Origin: Sphagnum compactum
Lineage: Eukaryota > Bryophyta > Sphagnopsida > Sphagnales
Assembly (NCBI GenBank): GCA_965153455.1
Contig: OZ234494.1
Span: forward strand, 12,710,001 to 12,774,000
Direction of reading: 5' to 3'
Length of the DNA: 64,000 bases
Numbering within the stretch: the stretch's first letter is position 1; every line of letters begins with the position of its first letter. The translations under genes were made by a program, and so were the position numbers. Below, piece by piece: positions 36,791 to 51,250 of the stretch. Below the pieces are notes generated by a model. The model saw only the letters and a program-made list of their open reading frames with translations. It was not told the DNA's origin and ran no database searches.

Positions 36791-38242
36791 TATAAGTAAA
36801 CAAGTTGGTTTGAGTTCATCAAATTGTCACAATGAACTTTTATTTATCTCTAAAATAAACAAGTTAATGTTTGAACATTTTAACTCTTGAAGAATTAAAA
36901 TCCTTGAACATAATCAATTGCCTTTGGAATTCAAAAATGTATTGTGAACCCATCACCATGAAGTTTACTCAAAATGGACCAAAAATAAAATATATATGTA
37001 TGGGGTTTGGAAGTAGTGTTCAATTTAAAACAATAAATGTTCAATTTGGTAGGGTAGATTTTGGAGCTTAAAATCAATAAACATAACTTGGTTGCCTCTA
37101 GAGTTCCAAAAAGGATTGTAAAGTTCAACTTGGTGCATCCATATCTTTGTAGATCATTCAAAACAAAACAAAAAATGAAACAAATATGGGACCTAAAAGT
37201 TGGGGGGGTTTAATGCATCTTTTTCATGTTTCAACATATTCATTCTCTTCCTATTTCTTCATTGTTTAATTGCCTCTATAATTCAAACATGTATTTAAAA
37301 CCTCCACGAAAAAATCCATAGCCATCAAAATCAATAGAAAAAGACGAGATTAAAATATATGGATATGTGTTTGGCTATTAGCTTGTATTATTGATGGATG
37401 TGTTTACCCTTTATATGTACTTCTATTTATCTATGGAGAATATTTTAAGGTTGAATGCATGGTTGAATGGTTCATTTTTGATAGATAAACATTCCATACA
37501 AGTCCATAACAAGTTTTTTAAAATGGTCAAATGGACATGGTTATTAATTTTTAAGATTACAATATTTTAATCATTGATAGCTATCAAATGTTCATTCACC
37601 TATGAAACTTCTTAAACCTATGTCAAAACCTATATATCAAAAATTGATGATGTCATCTATTATGGTGGATGCCATTGGGAAATCCTAAAAGGAAAACCCA
37701 TAAAATCCATATGAATGAAGGCAAAAGTAGATATTTTAAAAACATGTTCAATAGGCACAAACATTGTGAAAAATAAAAAAAAATCATTTCAAAAAAACTT
37801 TTGAAAATAAGGTTCAATTTTGACCCTTCAAAAGTTCATAACTACCATTTGGTTAATTGATTTATTTTAAAAAATGTTTCACACTTGATTTTATTATTTC
37901 AGCATTCAAAGCATACTTAGTCATTATAAACAATTTGGAGTCGAATTTAATATGAATTCTTCAATTTATTAACAATCCAATCAACCAATTAGTCCATAAT
38001 TTTGAATTTTGAAAATTCACTATTAATAATGAATTATATTCAAAAAATAGTTTTACAAATGTGTTCATAATCATTATGTTAATGTATTGCCAATTGTTAA
38101 ATGACAAATTCAAAATTATGTAATTCACTACAACCATCTAAACGTATTTAAACATGAAAAAATGACAATGACACCAAAATTGAATCACACAACCATGCAT
38201 TCACCCTTAATCAATGTTTCAATTTCCTAATCTATAAAGAAA

Positions 38243-38400
38243 TTTGGCTTGAGTTCATCAAATTGTTGCAATGAGCAAGTGTACAACTTTCTCATTCCTT
38301 CATGGTTTTTTCCCCCTTCTATGTAGTTCCATGTGTACATTTATTTATCTATGGATTAAAATTTCAAATGATGTCTTCATTATAGATCATTTACTTTAAT
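38243..38400. repeat. dispersed direct repeat, copy 2
   Basis: This is the partner of 36636-36790, in the same orientation, 1.6 kb downstream. The two copies share the same block order with moderate divergence, consistent with an old duplication in a transposon-rich desert. Confidence 0.7.
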
Positions 38401-41400
38401 CTTTGTGGCAAATTCAAGCAACATCTAATTATTTTCTTGGTGTACATAATCTTTATGAAAGGATCAAAAGAAGACATTACATTCCCTTTTGAATAGATCA
38501 TTCCCATGGCATGTGCTAATAGAAACCCCTTTTTAAAACCATTTTCATTAGCCACCATGTCATGTGATCATTGATAAATTCTTGTTGTTGTAACCACCTT
38601 AGTAGTGTGTTGATGAGTGTAAAGTTGATAGTGATACAATTGGCATGGGTTACAAATTGGTCTTTCATAGTTACTCAAAGTTTGCATCAAACACATGATA
38701 CACATTAATATGCAAGTTTGAAAAATGTAAACCAAACACAAAAAAAATTGTATGGGTATGAACATATATTGTCTACTAATTAATATTTACCAATACATAA
38801 GTCAGATTGGGAAATTAATTTTTCTCACACATATTAAACATGTTGACATTACATTTGCAATAAATCTAATCAACAAATTATGCATAATATTAAGAGGCCC
38901 ATTTTTGTGCAATTAAATCCATTATTTGATATTTAAAAGGTTTTATTTCAATGACATTATCTTTTAGGGAGGGGGAATTTATTTTACTCAAAAGTTGTTT
39001 TGATTTAGATTGGGCTAGGGATTTATATTCTAAAAAGTTATTAAGAGGTTTTGTTCACTATAGAACATTCTCCTATCGTTTAGGGCTACTTAACACAACC
39101 TATAGTGACACTTTCGTATACTAAATAAATTTTTAAATTTTATTATGAAATTCTAAAATATAGTTTGGAAATTATGAACATGTGAAAATAAAATGTTATT
39201 GCCACCTTTTTCCCATGTTTATTCATGTCATTTTAAAAACGATGGTTAGATTCTTACATTGCATGTGAAATTGATCTTGAATTTGATTTGTGTGCATGGT
39301 TTTCCTAGTTTTGATAGTGTTGCATGTCGATATAATAACCAATCTTTAATTTATTGGGTGAAAATGATTGTTTACTATGCATTTTCAACAAGCTACCCAT
39401 AGCCACAATTGAAACACACTAAGGGACTCCCATCTAATTAAATAGTAATATGCTAGCATGGTCCAATGTTAATGTATATATGTATCGTATAAATGGAAAC
39501 TTTTATTCACTTGGAAATCATGTTGATTTCCAAGGAAATGATGCTTTCACTTTCAATAACTCAACTTGCCTTTGAACTTTTCATGGTGGTAAATGAAAAT
39601 AAATGACATTTGCAAAGGTTGGGAGATTTTGTCATATGAGACAATTTAATGTGTTTCAAAATAGGGCAATTATCCACCTTATGAAGTGGGAAGCATTCAA
39701 ATGGTTAGTCAACCCTACATAATTCGCACCTATTTACACCCTTATGAAGAAAGCATTTTATAAAAGCCAACCACATTTAAAACAAATAAACTCTTCCCAT
39801 GTGCTAAATCCTTAATGATGGGTTATAATTCTTAAATTAAAAATTGAAAATATCTTGCACTTATTTGAATTTTGTAAGAAGTGGTTTGAGTAATGAATGA
39901 ATTTTTTTTATGCCTATTGTATTTTGGTTGGTTCTTGCAAGTTGAGGCCATTGGTGGCCTTTCTCAACATTTGTTGCACATCATTCTTTCTTCAAGATCT
40001 TCACACAACCATAAAACATTCGAAAAAAATTTCTAATGTATTTGGAAGCACCTTACATTCATGAATTACCTTTTGAAAAAAGAAGAGGTATTTTATATTT
40101 ACTCTATAAGAATGGGAAGGATCTACTTTTAAGACTAGGGGGATCCTTGAAAGAAAATAATCAAAGATTGGATCCAAGATTGTATTGTATCATTCCCACT
40201 ATTAAAGAACAAAAAAAAGATGTTGTGACTACATTTTAAGAGTGTGTTCTTATGCCTATTTCTTAAGAATGGGAAATTCCTTAGGAATAGAAGAGGGATA
40301 TATGCTAAGATAGGCTTAAGCATCATGGGGTGTTTCCCACTCTTAAGGAGTTGGCACAAGAACTTTCATGTGATATACCTTGTGGTATGGTATGTTTGGA
40401 TTTATGATAATTAACATGGCGATTGTTGTTGGCCCAAGTGTGAAGTTTGAAAAAATGATTTGATTTTGTTGAAATTCTTATTGAATTTCCAATGACAATG
40501 TTTATTTAAAATTCAATATCTTTTGCACCCTAAGATTGAAAATTATGAAAACATCCCCATAAAATCTTGTTCATTGAATTCTTTCCAACAATATGAAAAA
40601 TGTTGCCATTCTTCCAAGATATATAATATTGAAGTAACAAAGACGATGGTTGGCTTTGAATGGACAAACCCACTTTGAATTATCTTCAAGGATTTTCTTT
40701 GAGAGCATGGTACGATGCAATAGCCTTATGGAATCAAGCTTGGATATGGTTGTGAGCTGTGAATATTTCAATTCCCACGATTTTAAAGGGCATGGGGATT
40801 TCAATTACATTTACAAGATATTTGCAAAATATCTCACATGCAAAGTATTTATTGGTTAATAAATGGAATTTGTGGGCATTCAAAACCTTTTCAAACTTCT
40901 TTTTGATTGAACTAGGTGTTTGTTGAAATGCCTTTTCCCTAAATAACCTAGGTCATATATGTGATGTACACTGATTTTGATTATAGTTGCACTTATCGAT
41001 TTTTCTCCATCAGTTTATCATCGCTCATGAATTCTTGCAATGGTTTTCCTCATGTTTCCCAACTATACATGTCATGAAATAGACTCCACAATCAAGTCAA
41101 TTAGGTCTATAAAAAAACACCACAAAAGATCAAGTAATATGGACCCACAATGTTCAAGGTTGTTTTTCATTTTCCACATTAAAAAAACCATTATTATGGT
41201 TGATTTTGAGACTTAGCAAAAACCGGTAAATATTGATAAACCTAGGCTAAAGTGCAACTTGATTGATAAATTCCATTGTCACTCCCCATTGCATTTTAAC
41301 CCATTGGATTGGAATTGCTTAACAAACCCTTGATGTTGTTTGTTCAAGATGATGTTAGTAGACAATTACAAAGTTCAACATTTGTTGATGAGGAAGTGAT

Positions 41401-42026
41401 ACAAATGATTTCATTATGTCCTACATTTGTTGTGGATTGTTCAAGCAATAATTACCAATTTGGTTTTCAGATTTCTGAAATAATGGCCACAAATATGAAG
41501 GTGAGATATATGAATACATAAAAATGAACAAGATGTGCATATGTTTAATTTGTTTTGGTATGTAGATTCTTTTTGCATTTGAAAAGTCTCACTACATGGG
41601 TGGGAAGCCTCTTTTATTTATGCATATATGACATGTTTAGAGCCTCCATTGACATGAATGGTTTCAAATGTGTTGTGAAAAATGTACATATCAAGAACTT
41701 TAGATGTGTAAATGTTCAAAATTAGCACTATGTCCCCCCAAAATTTCTCATTGATGTTTGGATGAAAGGTTGTAGAATTTGTTGTTATGTCATGACATAT
41801 TTAGGAATAAAATTTTTAGTTTTCAAAAAGAGGTAGTGAACAAGACATGTGATTATGAATGAAGAAAATTTCCCTAAACACACATTTTGAATATGGCAAA
41901 AAAAATTAAGCTTTAAACCCTAAAGTCTTGATGCTCTATATATATAAAAAATCAAACTTAATTTTTTTTTAAACACAAAAAAATAATTCAAGCTTTGAAT
42001 AAACCCTGAATTATTATGAATCTAAA
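38401..42026. other. AT-rich desert, no gene seen
   Basis: Only short, compositionally biased open frames occur. The 67-codon frame at 40036-40239 (MYLEAPYIHELPFEKRRG) has a protein-like composition but no family that I recognise and no flanking exons. I cannot tell a transposon remnant from chance. Confidence 0.4.
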
Positions 42027-42195
42027 CAGAATATCGCCAAAAAAAAAAACTCTGGTATGGAATTGGCCACTTATCAAAGTCAAATTGGCAAAGTACATGT
42101 GGTCAACTTAGCATTCTGGCAAAATGGAGTTGACGAAGAGGAAACATCAATCTGGCGAAACATCAAAATAAGATTAGTCAACTTGGCAAAATAAG
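42027..42195. repeat. TGGCGAAA / TTGGCAAA motif cluster upstream of FtsH
   Basis: The words ATCGCCAAAA (42031), AATTGGCCACTT (42061), AATTGGCAAAG (42084), TTCTGGCAAAATGG (42114), ATCTGGCGAAAC (42150) and CTTGGCAAAATAAGGCGG (42180) are packed within 170 bp. The cluster lies about 580-740 bp upstream of the FtsH start codon and belongs to the same word family as the clusters upstream of TEB, U2AF65 and GST. Confidence 0.6.
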
Positions 42196-42470
42196 GCGGA
42201 TCAGCAAACGCCTTATTTTCAACGATACACGGACAGTACCGATGCGTGGCATTGCGAGCAAATGCCGACGACCCCAAAAGAAAAAGCTAAAATTAAAATT
42301 AATTAATTAATAAAAAACCGACGTCGCTTCTGTCAACAACGCCACTTGGAGGATAAATACCGTGTGTCTCGCTTGTGCGGCGTTGCGATTGTGTCCTTTT
42401 TTGACGTATGTGGCCGATTGTCAGCCAGGGGTTCGAATCCTCCGTTGCTGCATTGCTTTTTCTGTGCCTC

Positions 42471-42471
<1 letters not shown>

Positions 42472-42510
<39 letters not shown>

Positions 42511-42533
42511 TTCTCTCTCTCTCTCTGTCTCTC
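42472..42533. repeat. (CT)n tract in the FtsH leader region
   Basis: A nearly continuous CT dinucleotide run, interrupted by CCCTTT, lies about 240-300 bp upstream of the FtsH ATG. Pyrimidine tracts like this are common in plant 5' leaders and core promoters. Confidence 0.9.
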
Positions 42534-42749
42534 GGTTTCCTGATCGTCTGTTGTCTGTTCCCCACCCACGGCCTTCTCCACTGATCACAACGCTTTTAAA
42601 TCTTGCACTCAGCCACCCCCGTCACAGTTTCTCGGTGCTGGATTTTTTGAACAGTCTGAAAATTTTGCAATTGACCGTCGAAACAGGAGAAAGGAAGAGG
42701 AGAAAGAAGAGGCAGAAGAATAAAGAAGAGGAGCTCTAGGAAGTAATAA

Positions 42750-45475
<2,726 letters not shown>

Positions 45476-46544
45476 CTTTCTCAAAGTGAGTTTCATAGAT
45501 GACTGGAATTTTGGCAAAAGATGTAGTTATCCAGGAACATGTAAAGAAGTTGTGGCACAAGTGGGTTAACTGTATTTAGGTGTATAGAGCAGGAATTTCT
45601 GAAGAGAGATTTTGTATATCTGGAAGAGGTAAGACATGTGCAGGACCTGCACTCCCACTGCTGCAAAAATTGTATAAATTTTCTTCTATCCTGGTGTTGA
45701 TAAATGGCTTCTGATATGTGGCAACATAGTTTTCATGTGGATGGATATATTTGGATCAGACATGGTTTTTTGTTCAGTGCTGAAAATTGCCTGATGTAGT
45801 AGAATTGTCTGTGAAGACCATTGCCATATTTTGTTAATCCCATCTGACAGATGACCAGATGCACCACACAAACAATCACGTTGGCTTGTGGGCTCTATGC
45901 CCATTTATGGCAGTGAGTGAAGATATCACCATTTGATGGATGTCAAAGGATTCTTCCCTTACAATTGACAAAGCATTTTATTCACATAATGTAGAGTGTG
46001 GGCAGAACCTGTTTTGAAAAGCTTGTCAACAATATGTGGGTATCCTGCCAAAACAGAGACCATAAGTCAGGAGATTGAAGCATTTTCAAAGCACTGCAAA
46101 AGAGACCTAAAAGGCAAACATCTACAACAAGCATTGGAGACTCATTGTTGCCTACTTAAGGCTTTTTAGCTTCTGCAAAAGCTCGGGCTTAGGCATCTTC
46201 TTAACCCCTCACTTTGATTCCTGTATAATTCTACACTTACTCTTTTGCTTGAGCACCACCAGACTCAGGAATCTACCACACAAATCATTAGCAACACTTT
46301 TGCTTGGAAGATTGAAGTTTTCAAAATGCTCCTAAACTGTTGGATTGGAAGAGCCACTTCTCAAAAACACTAAAAATATGAGTTCAAGCGTTTCTGTGGG
46401 AAGTCAGAGAAACTTGACATGGTTTGATTTGCATGTTAGTAAGATATATCCTACCAACAGCAATAATCCACAGAAAACACAAGCAAAAACTTCATGCAAC
46501 ATTCTCACAAGTAGTAGGTTTTGTGGAATCACCCATCCAATTCT
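45476..46544. other. FtsH 3' flank and intergenic
   Basis: 45476 to about 45700 is the probable 3' UTR (TGTATAAATTTTC near 45669). The rest is unremarkable AT-rich sequence with no supported gene. Confidence 0.5.
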
Positions 46545-47320
46545 GCATAGAAAAATCCTGAACACAAGGATCAGCAAGATGACACTTATACTGGCTATAA
46601 ATTTTGCTTCAAATTTTAATGCCGACTTGATTTGATGATCTCATGAAAGTTATAAACATTTTTGTGTTAATTAAAAAGCCAAAAGACTCCAACCCCAACC
46701 AAAGTCTTGAACACATCGGTCAACAAGATAACACTATTGACTTCAGTTTTTGATTCAGTTTTTTCCCCTGTTTGATCTGATGATCTTGTGAGGGTTGCAG
46801 ACATTGTGTGGAAGAAAAGCCAGAAAACTCCAAACCTGACAGAAGCTTTGGAAGTCTTAAAACCAAGGGATCAACAAGACGACAGTACTGGCTTAATAAA
46901 ATTCTTCAAATCTTGCCCCCATTTGATTTGATGATCTTGTGAGAGTTGCAAACATTGTGTGAAATAAAAAGCCAAAAAACTCAAGACCCAACAGAAGCTT
47001 TAGAAAGTCTTGAACCCAAGGGATCAACAAGATGACACTGACTTTTAAGAGAATTTTGCTTCAAAATTTTGTCCCCATTTGATTTGACAATCTTGCAAAA
47101 GTTGCAAACATTTTTGTGTGTAAGAAAAAGCCAAAAAACTCTGAACCTGACAAAAGCTTTAGAATTCTTGAACACTAGGGATCAACAGGAGGACACTGTG
47201 GCATAAGAAAACTTTGCTTCAAATTTTAACCCCCATTTGATTTGATGGTCTTGCAAGAGTTGTAAACATATTTGTGTGAAAGAGAAAGACAAAAAACTCC
47301 AAACCTGACAGAACCTTTCT
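46545..47320. repeat. degenerate tandem array, about 150-bp unit, about 5 copies
   Basis: The anchor GATTTGATGATCTTGTGAGAGTTG or a close variant occurs at 46629, 46774, 46925, 47081 and 47239, with spacings of 145, 151, 156 and 158 bp. Each unit also carries AAGCCAAAAAACTC, CTGACAGAAGCTTT, TCTTGAACCCAAGGGATCAACAAGA and TTTTGCTTCAAATTTT. The array fills the space between FtsH and the calmodulin 3' end. Confidence 0.9.
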
Positions 47321-47673
47321 TCCCTCATGACCTTACCCACCCATATACAAGCAAGAAGCAAGCTCACTAAGCTTATTTTTTCTACAACCTTGATCTTGGA
47401 GGCTTTTGGCTTCCTTTCTTGCTTCTGTTTTTTGTGGCAAGTTTTTCGGAGCTGTGAAGAAGATCAGTCTTTCATTTCAGGACTAAATTGGATTTGCAAG
47501 CTTTGCAATCTGGAACCTTGACCTAGATCCTCTGCACAAAGGCAAGGGAAGAAGAGGAGCAGGGTTGTGATTTCCAAGAACTGGGGAAAGTAGCAGAAGA
47601 AGAAGAAGAAGAAGAAGAAGAGGCAGGTTGTGATTTCCAAGCATTGAAGAAAGTAGAAAAAGAAGAAGAGCAT

Positions 47674-47706
47674 GCTGCTGCTGCATGGGGTAGGTGCAGC
47701 AGCAGC
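47674..47706 (-). repeat. CTG/CAG hairpin in calmodulin 3' UTR
   Basis: GCTGCTGCTGC (47674-47684) and GCAGCAGCAGC (47696-47706) are perfect inverted complements with an 11-nt spacer. They begin about 20 nt after the calmodulin stop codon on the minus strand. A (GAA)n tract lies further downstream near 47597-47622. Confidence 0.8.
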
Positions 47707-47728
47707 AGCAGCAGGCTGCAGGAGCTAT

Positions 47729-48311
47729 TTACTTCGACATCATCATTTTCACAAACTCCTCGTAGTTGATCTGGCCGTCTCCATCGACATCAGCTTCACG
47801 GATCATCTCATCAACTTCGTCATCCGTGAGCTTCTCCCCTAAGTTGGTCATCACGTGTCGCAGCTCTGCAGCAGAAATGAAGCCATTCTGGTCTTTGTCA
47901 AACACGCGGAAGGCTTCTTTCAATTCCTCTTCAGAGTCCGTGTCCTTCATCTTGCGTGCCATCAGATTCAGAAACTCAGGGAAGTCGATGGTGCCGCTCC
48001 CATCTGCATCCACTTCGTTGATCATGTCTTGAAGCTCAGCTTCCGTAGGATTTTGTCCCAATGACCGCATCACGGTTCCCAGTTCCTTGGTTGTAATACT
48101 TCCTGCAAAACACACACACACACACACACCCCCAAACAAGATTGCTTGAACACCGAGAGAAGAACATGAACAAATTGGACTAGGTACCGAGAAACAAGAA
48201 ACCCGTCAAGAACAACGAAGGAGTCGACGTACCATCGCCATCCTTATCGAAGAGACTGAAAGCTTCTTTAAACTCTGCAATCTGTTCCTCGTTAAGCTGC
48301 TCAACAGCCAT
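47729..48311 (-). CDS. CAM: Calmodulin
   Basis: This is the calcium sensor that binds four Ca2+ and regulates many target proteins. There are two exons, 48233-48311 and 47729-48102, with the intron splitting a glycine codon of EF-hand 1 as in plant calmodulins. The product is 150 residues. The four EF loops are [36 protein letters not shown] and [12 protein letters not shown], all with intact ligand positions. It starts [10 protein letters not shown] instead of the usual MADQLT-EQ, so it is one residue longer than the standard 149. It ends KMMMSK. Nothing suggests a calmodulin-like outlier otherwise. The intron contains a (CA)n run next to the acceptor. Confidence 0.97.
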
Positions 48312-49060
48312 CCCCAACTTCTTTGTTCTCCCGCCCCCTCCTCGCGGCCTTCTCGAAGACTACAAAATGCCACCAAAAGGAAACCAAAAACAGAAAAAAA
48401 ACACACACACACACACACAAACAAATGGAAATGCCACCAAAAATCCTCCACGAAAACACAAGAAACAAAACACAAAACAAAAAGGAAACTCCTTCCACCA
48501 AAAACAGAAAATCCGGCGAAGTGACTTTTTGATCAAACTGGAAGAAACCCAACAATTCTCAAACCCAACAAAAACAAGAAAAAAATTGCTGCACGGAAAA
48601 CGTTCCTTCCCCGACACAGGTACAGCACAAAAGCTTGAGATAAGTTACAGGAGGGTTGTTAGTAGTTACAACAAAAGCTCGACTTGGATTCAACAACAGA
48701 AACCAAAAAGCTCGACTTTTGCACTAAGTAGTTACAAAATGGCAACAAGGTGCAATTCTTTCCTCACAAAGTACATACCCCAAAAAGAATGAAAATCAAG
48801 CAAATGGGTCAATTCTTTTGGGGAGAGAAAAAAGGCAACGAAGAGAGCCTCAACCCACAACCATCAACATAATGCAGAACACTAGAGGAAGACGAAGAAG
48901 AAGAAGGGCAGGTGTGGGCGGGAAGTTACAAAACTTTGGTTTTCATTCGGTTGCTCCCTTCTCCCTTCTTCTCCTTCTTCTTCTTGTTGTGCTTCTTTGC
49001 TATTTTTCGTTTGAGTTTCTATTATGTGGAAAGATCTTGTCCTTCTTCTTCATTCATTAT
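48312..49060. other. calmodulin 5' flank
   Basis: This is the leader and promoter side of the calmodulin gene, with a (CA)n run near 48401-48420 and GAAGAAGAAG tracts near 48888. The plus-strand frame at 48818-49123 is Arg-rich, then hydrophobic. It has no family resemblance and I do not call it. Confidence 0.5.
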
Positions 49061-49069
49061 TTTTGTTTG

Positions 49070-49980
49070 GGTTTTTTGGATGGTCAGATTCTGTTTGATT
49101 TATACTGGGCTGTTTGTTACTAGTGTTGGGTGGGTATGTTCATTTGAATACATACATAATCTTGACTATAAAACCGTATTAATTTAGTTCATTTGTGTAG
49201 GTATAAAGACACCAAAACCCATTGGTTCATTCAATACTCACCCCCCCCCCACATTTAGTATCTCAAATTCTAAAAAAAATGTAAGCATTTGTATTACAAT
49301 TTTTTTGCCATAACCACTAGCTTATATAACATGATCAAATAGTCTTCATTAGGTTTAGTAAACATGCATTTCATTCTTTGCTTTTATTTGATTATTTGAA
49401 TATTTAGATCTTGTTTGATAGTAAAATGTTGTTCTCTATCCTTCTTCTCCATGGATGTTTTTTCTCCTTCGTCTTCTTTATTACATTTAGTTAATGTTGG
49501 ATGCTTGGATTTTAATAAATATTTTAGTTTTGGGTTATTTGGTCTTGTTAAATAGTTGATTGTTTTAACCAACGTCTTTTTAAACATTATGCTTGCTTCA
49601 TTTTTGCATGGTTAAATGCTATTTCATGGAGGATCGTTTTTTCTTTTCTTCTTCTTTTAGATTTTGATATTAATTGGATGATATAATATTGTTTGATAGT
49701 GGAATCTTGTTGTTTTCCCTTCTTTTTCTTTGGTTTTCTTTTATTTGAATGGTTAGATGTTATTCAATAATTTAACGTCATTGTCTTTTTTCTTTGCTTT
49801 CATTATTTTTTACTTTTGGATGGTTAGATTTCGTTCAATGCTAGAATGTTGTTGACTCTCCTTATTTGATTTTGTTTGATTCTTGAATGATCAAATTTTG
49901 TGTGGCATTCTTTTTTTTCTTCTTTGCTTTGTTATTTTTTTGGATTTTTGGATTTTGTGCATTAGAATGTTGCATTTCTT
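49070..49980. repeat. degenerate T-rich repeat array
   Basis: The theme TTTGGATGGTTAGATTTTGTTCAAT, followed by AGAATGTTGTTG and a CTTCTTT tract, recurs with heavy variation near 49075, 49400, 49500, 49670, 49745, 49815, 49885 and 49945. It looks like an old satellite-like array beside the calmodulin promoter. Confidence 0.5.
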
Positions 49981-50424
49981 TTTTTTATTTGTTTGATTTT
50001 GAGTTTAGTGTCGTTAAAACTTTTGACCCTTTTGTTAAGCAAAACATTTGGAGCGACCTTATATAATAGTTGAAATGAGAACCTCTTGCAATTAAACTGA
50101 AAACTTTTGATCATCTCTTTCAAATTATGCAAGAAACCCATAAGAATATGTTCAATTTTTATAAAAAATAATTTATCCACCCATCATCCATCCCTCATAG
50201 GGTGTTGATTCACTTTGTTTTGAAATGTATGCTATTGCATTTGTAATTATTTAAAAGCTTTATTTTCTTTATACTTATGAACAAATATTAAAAATAATTG
50301 CCACCAATAGCGACCATTCACATGTTTTCAACCTCATGGTTCAATGTGATTCATCATCCATTTTCTATTCACCTGGCATAACCTTTGAATTTTTTTCCCA
50401 TTTGTACTAACCTTTCTACATACC

Positions 50425-51245
50425 TGTCGCAACCCCACTTTGTCCAAGTGTGGGGGTGAAGCCCAACACTTGGAAAAGTTGGAGGTTTGGAGTCCTCCGG
50501 GACTCCCGAATGTTGAGAGCTCGACAGCAAGGCCCAAAACACCTCGCATTGGGGTGTTCTTGGTGTCATTGGAAAGGTCTTGAAACGTAGATATCGAAAA
50601 TGGCCTCGCATTGGCCATTTGGACATCTGCAGTCCAAGTTATGGGCAAAAGAAGGGCCGGGAGTCAAACTGGCAGTTTGACTCCCGACCACTAAAAGTCG
50701 GGAATCGACCCTTTCCCGACGCCGCCTGATGGAGTGCGACATGGCGTTGGAAAGATCTCGACGAGGGCTACAACTTTGGTTCAGACCTTGTTGCGATTGG
50801 ACTCCGGAGTCAGGAGTTATGGCAGCTCAAAGTTCCGGGAGTCCCGCCGAGACAATTTCGGGACTCCATTTCGGGAGTCCCAACAAAATGTGCCATTTGG
50901 ATGTAGCCTCCGTGGTGAGCTGCAGAGATAACTATAAGGGGGAAGGTGGTGGCTTCCCCCAAGTCCGGGCCGTGGTGAGTCAAGTAGTCCAAAGTGCCCG
51001 TGGCTTGTCCCAACACCCAAGGGTGTTCCCGAATGTGAACTAACCCATTTGTGGTTGGTTTTGGATGCAGATTCGTGCTTGATCTACTAGTCCATCTTCC
51101 TAGTCTAATCCCGGGGCTTCCAACTCGACCCTCTACCCCTTTCTAGAGTTGGAAGTCGGGAGCGTGCCCTTTGGTCCCCACTTTCCGCAACTTCACATTG
51201 GTGAACCCTTCAAGTGGGTTCACCCCGGGACCAAGGAGCGCGTCA
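50425..51245. mobile_element. solo LTR of a retrotransposon, 821 bp
   Basis: The block is much richer in GC than its surroundings. It starts TGTCGCAACCCC and ends GAGCGCGTCA, with TG...CA termini that form a short inverted match. It is flanked on both sides by the 5-bp duplication ATACC (50420-50424 and 51246-51250). Internal GGGAGTC-CGGGACTCC words recur. No gag or pol coding sequence is present between or beside the ends, so it is a solo LTR left by recombination. The superfamily cannot be told from an LTR alone. Confidence 0.8.
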
Positions 51246-51250
51246 ATACC

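Noticed and set aside
42420-42460. GGGTTCGAATCCTCC resembles a tRNA T-loop (B box)
   Set aside because: No A box or matching acceptor stem lies 60-75 nt upstream, and the T-stem has a mismatch. The site is in the FtsH leader.
48818-49123. 101-codon Arg-rich then hydrophobic frame upstream of calmodulin
   Set aside because: It sits in the divergent 5' flank, with biased composition from GAA and CTT tracts and no homology.
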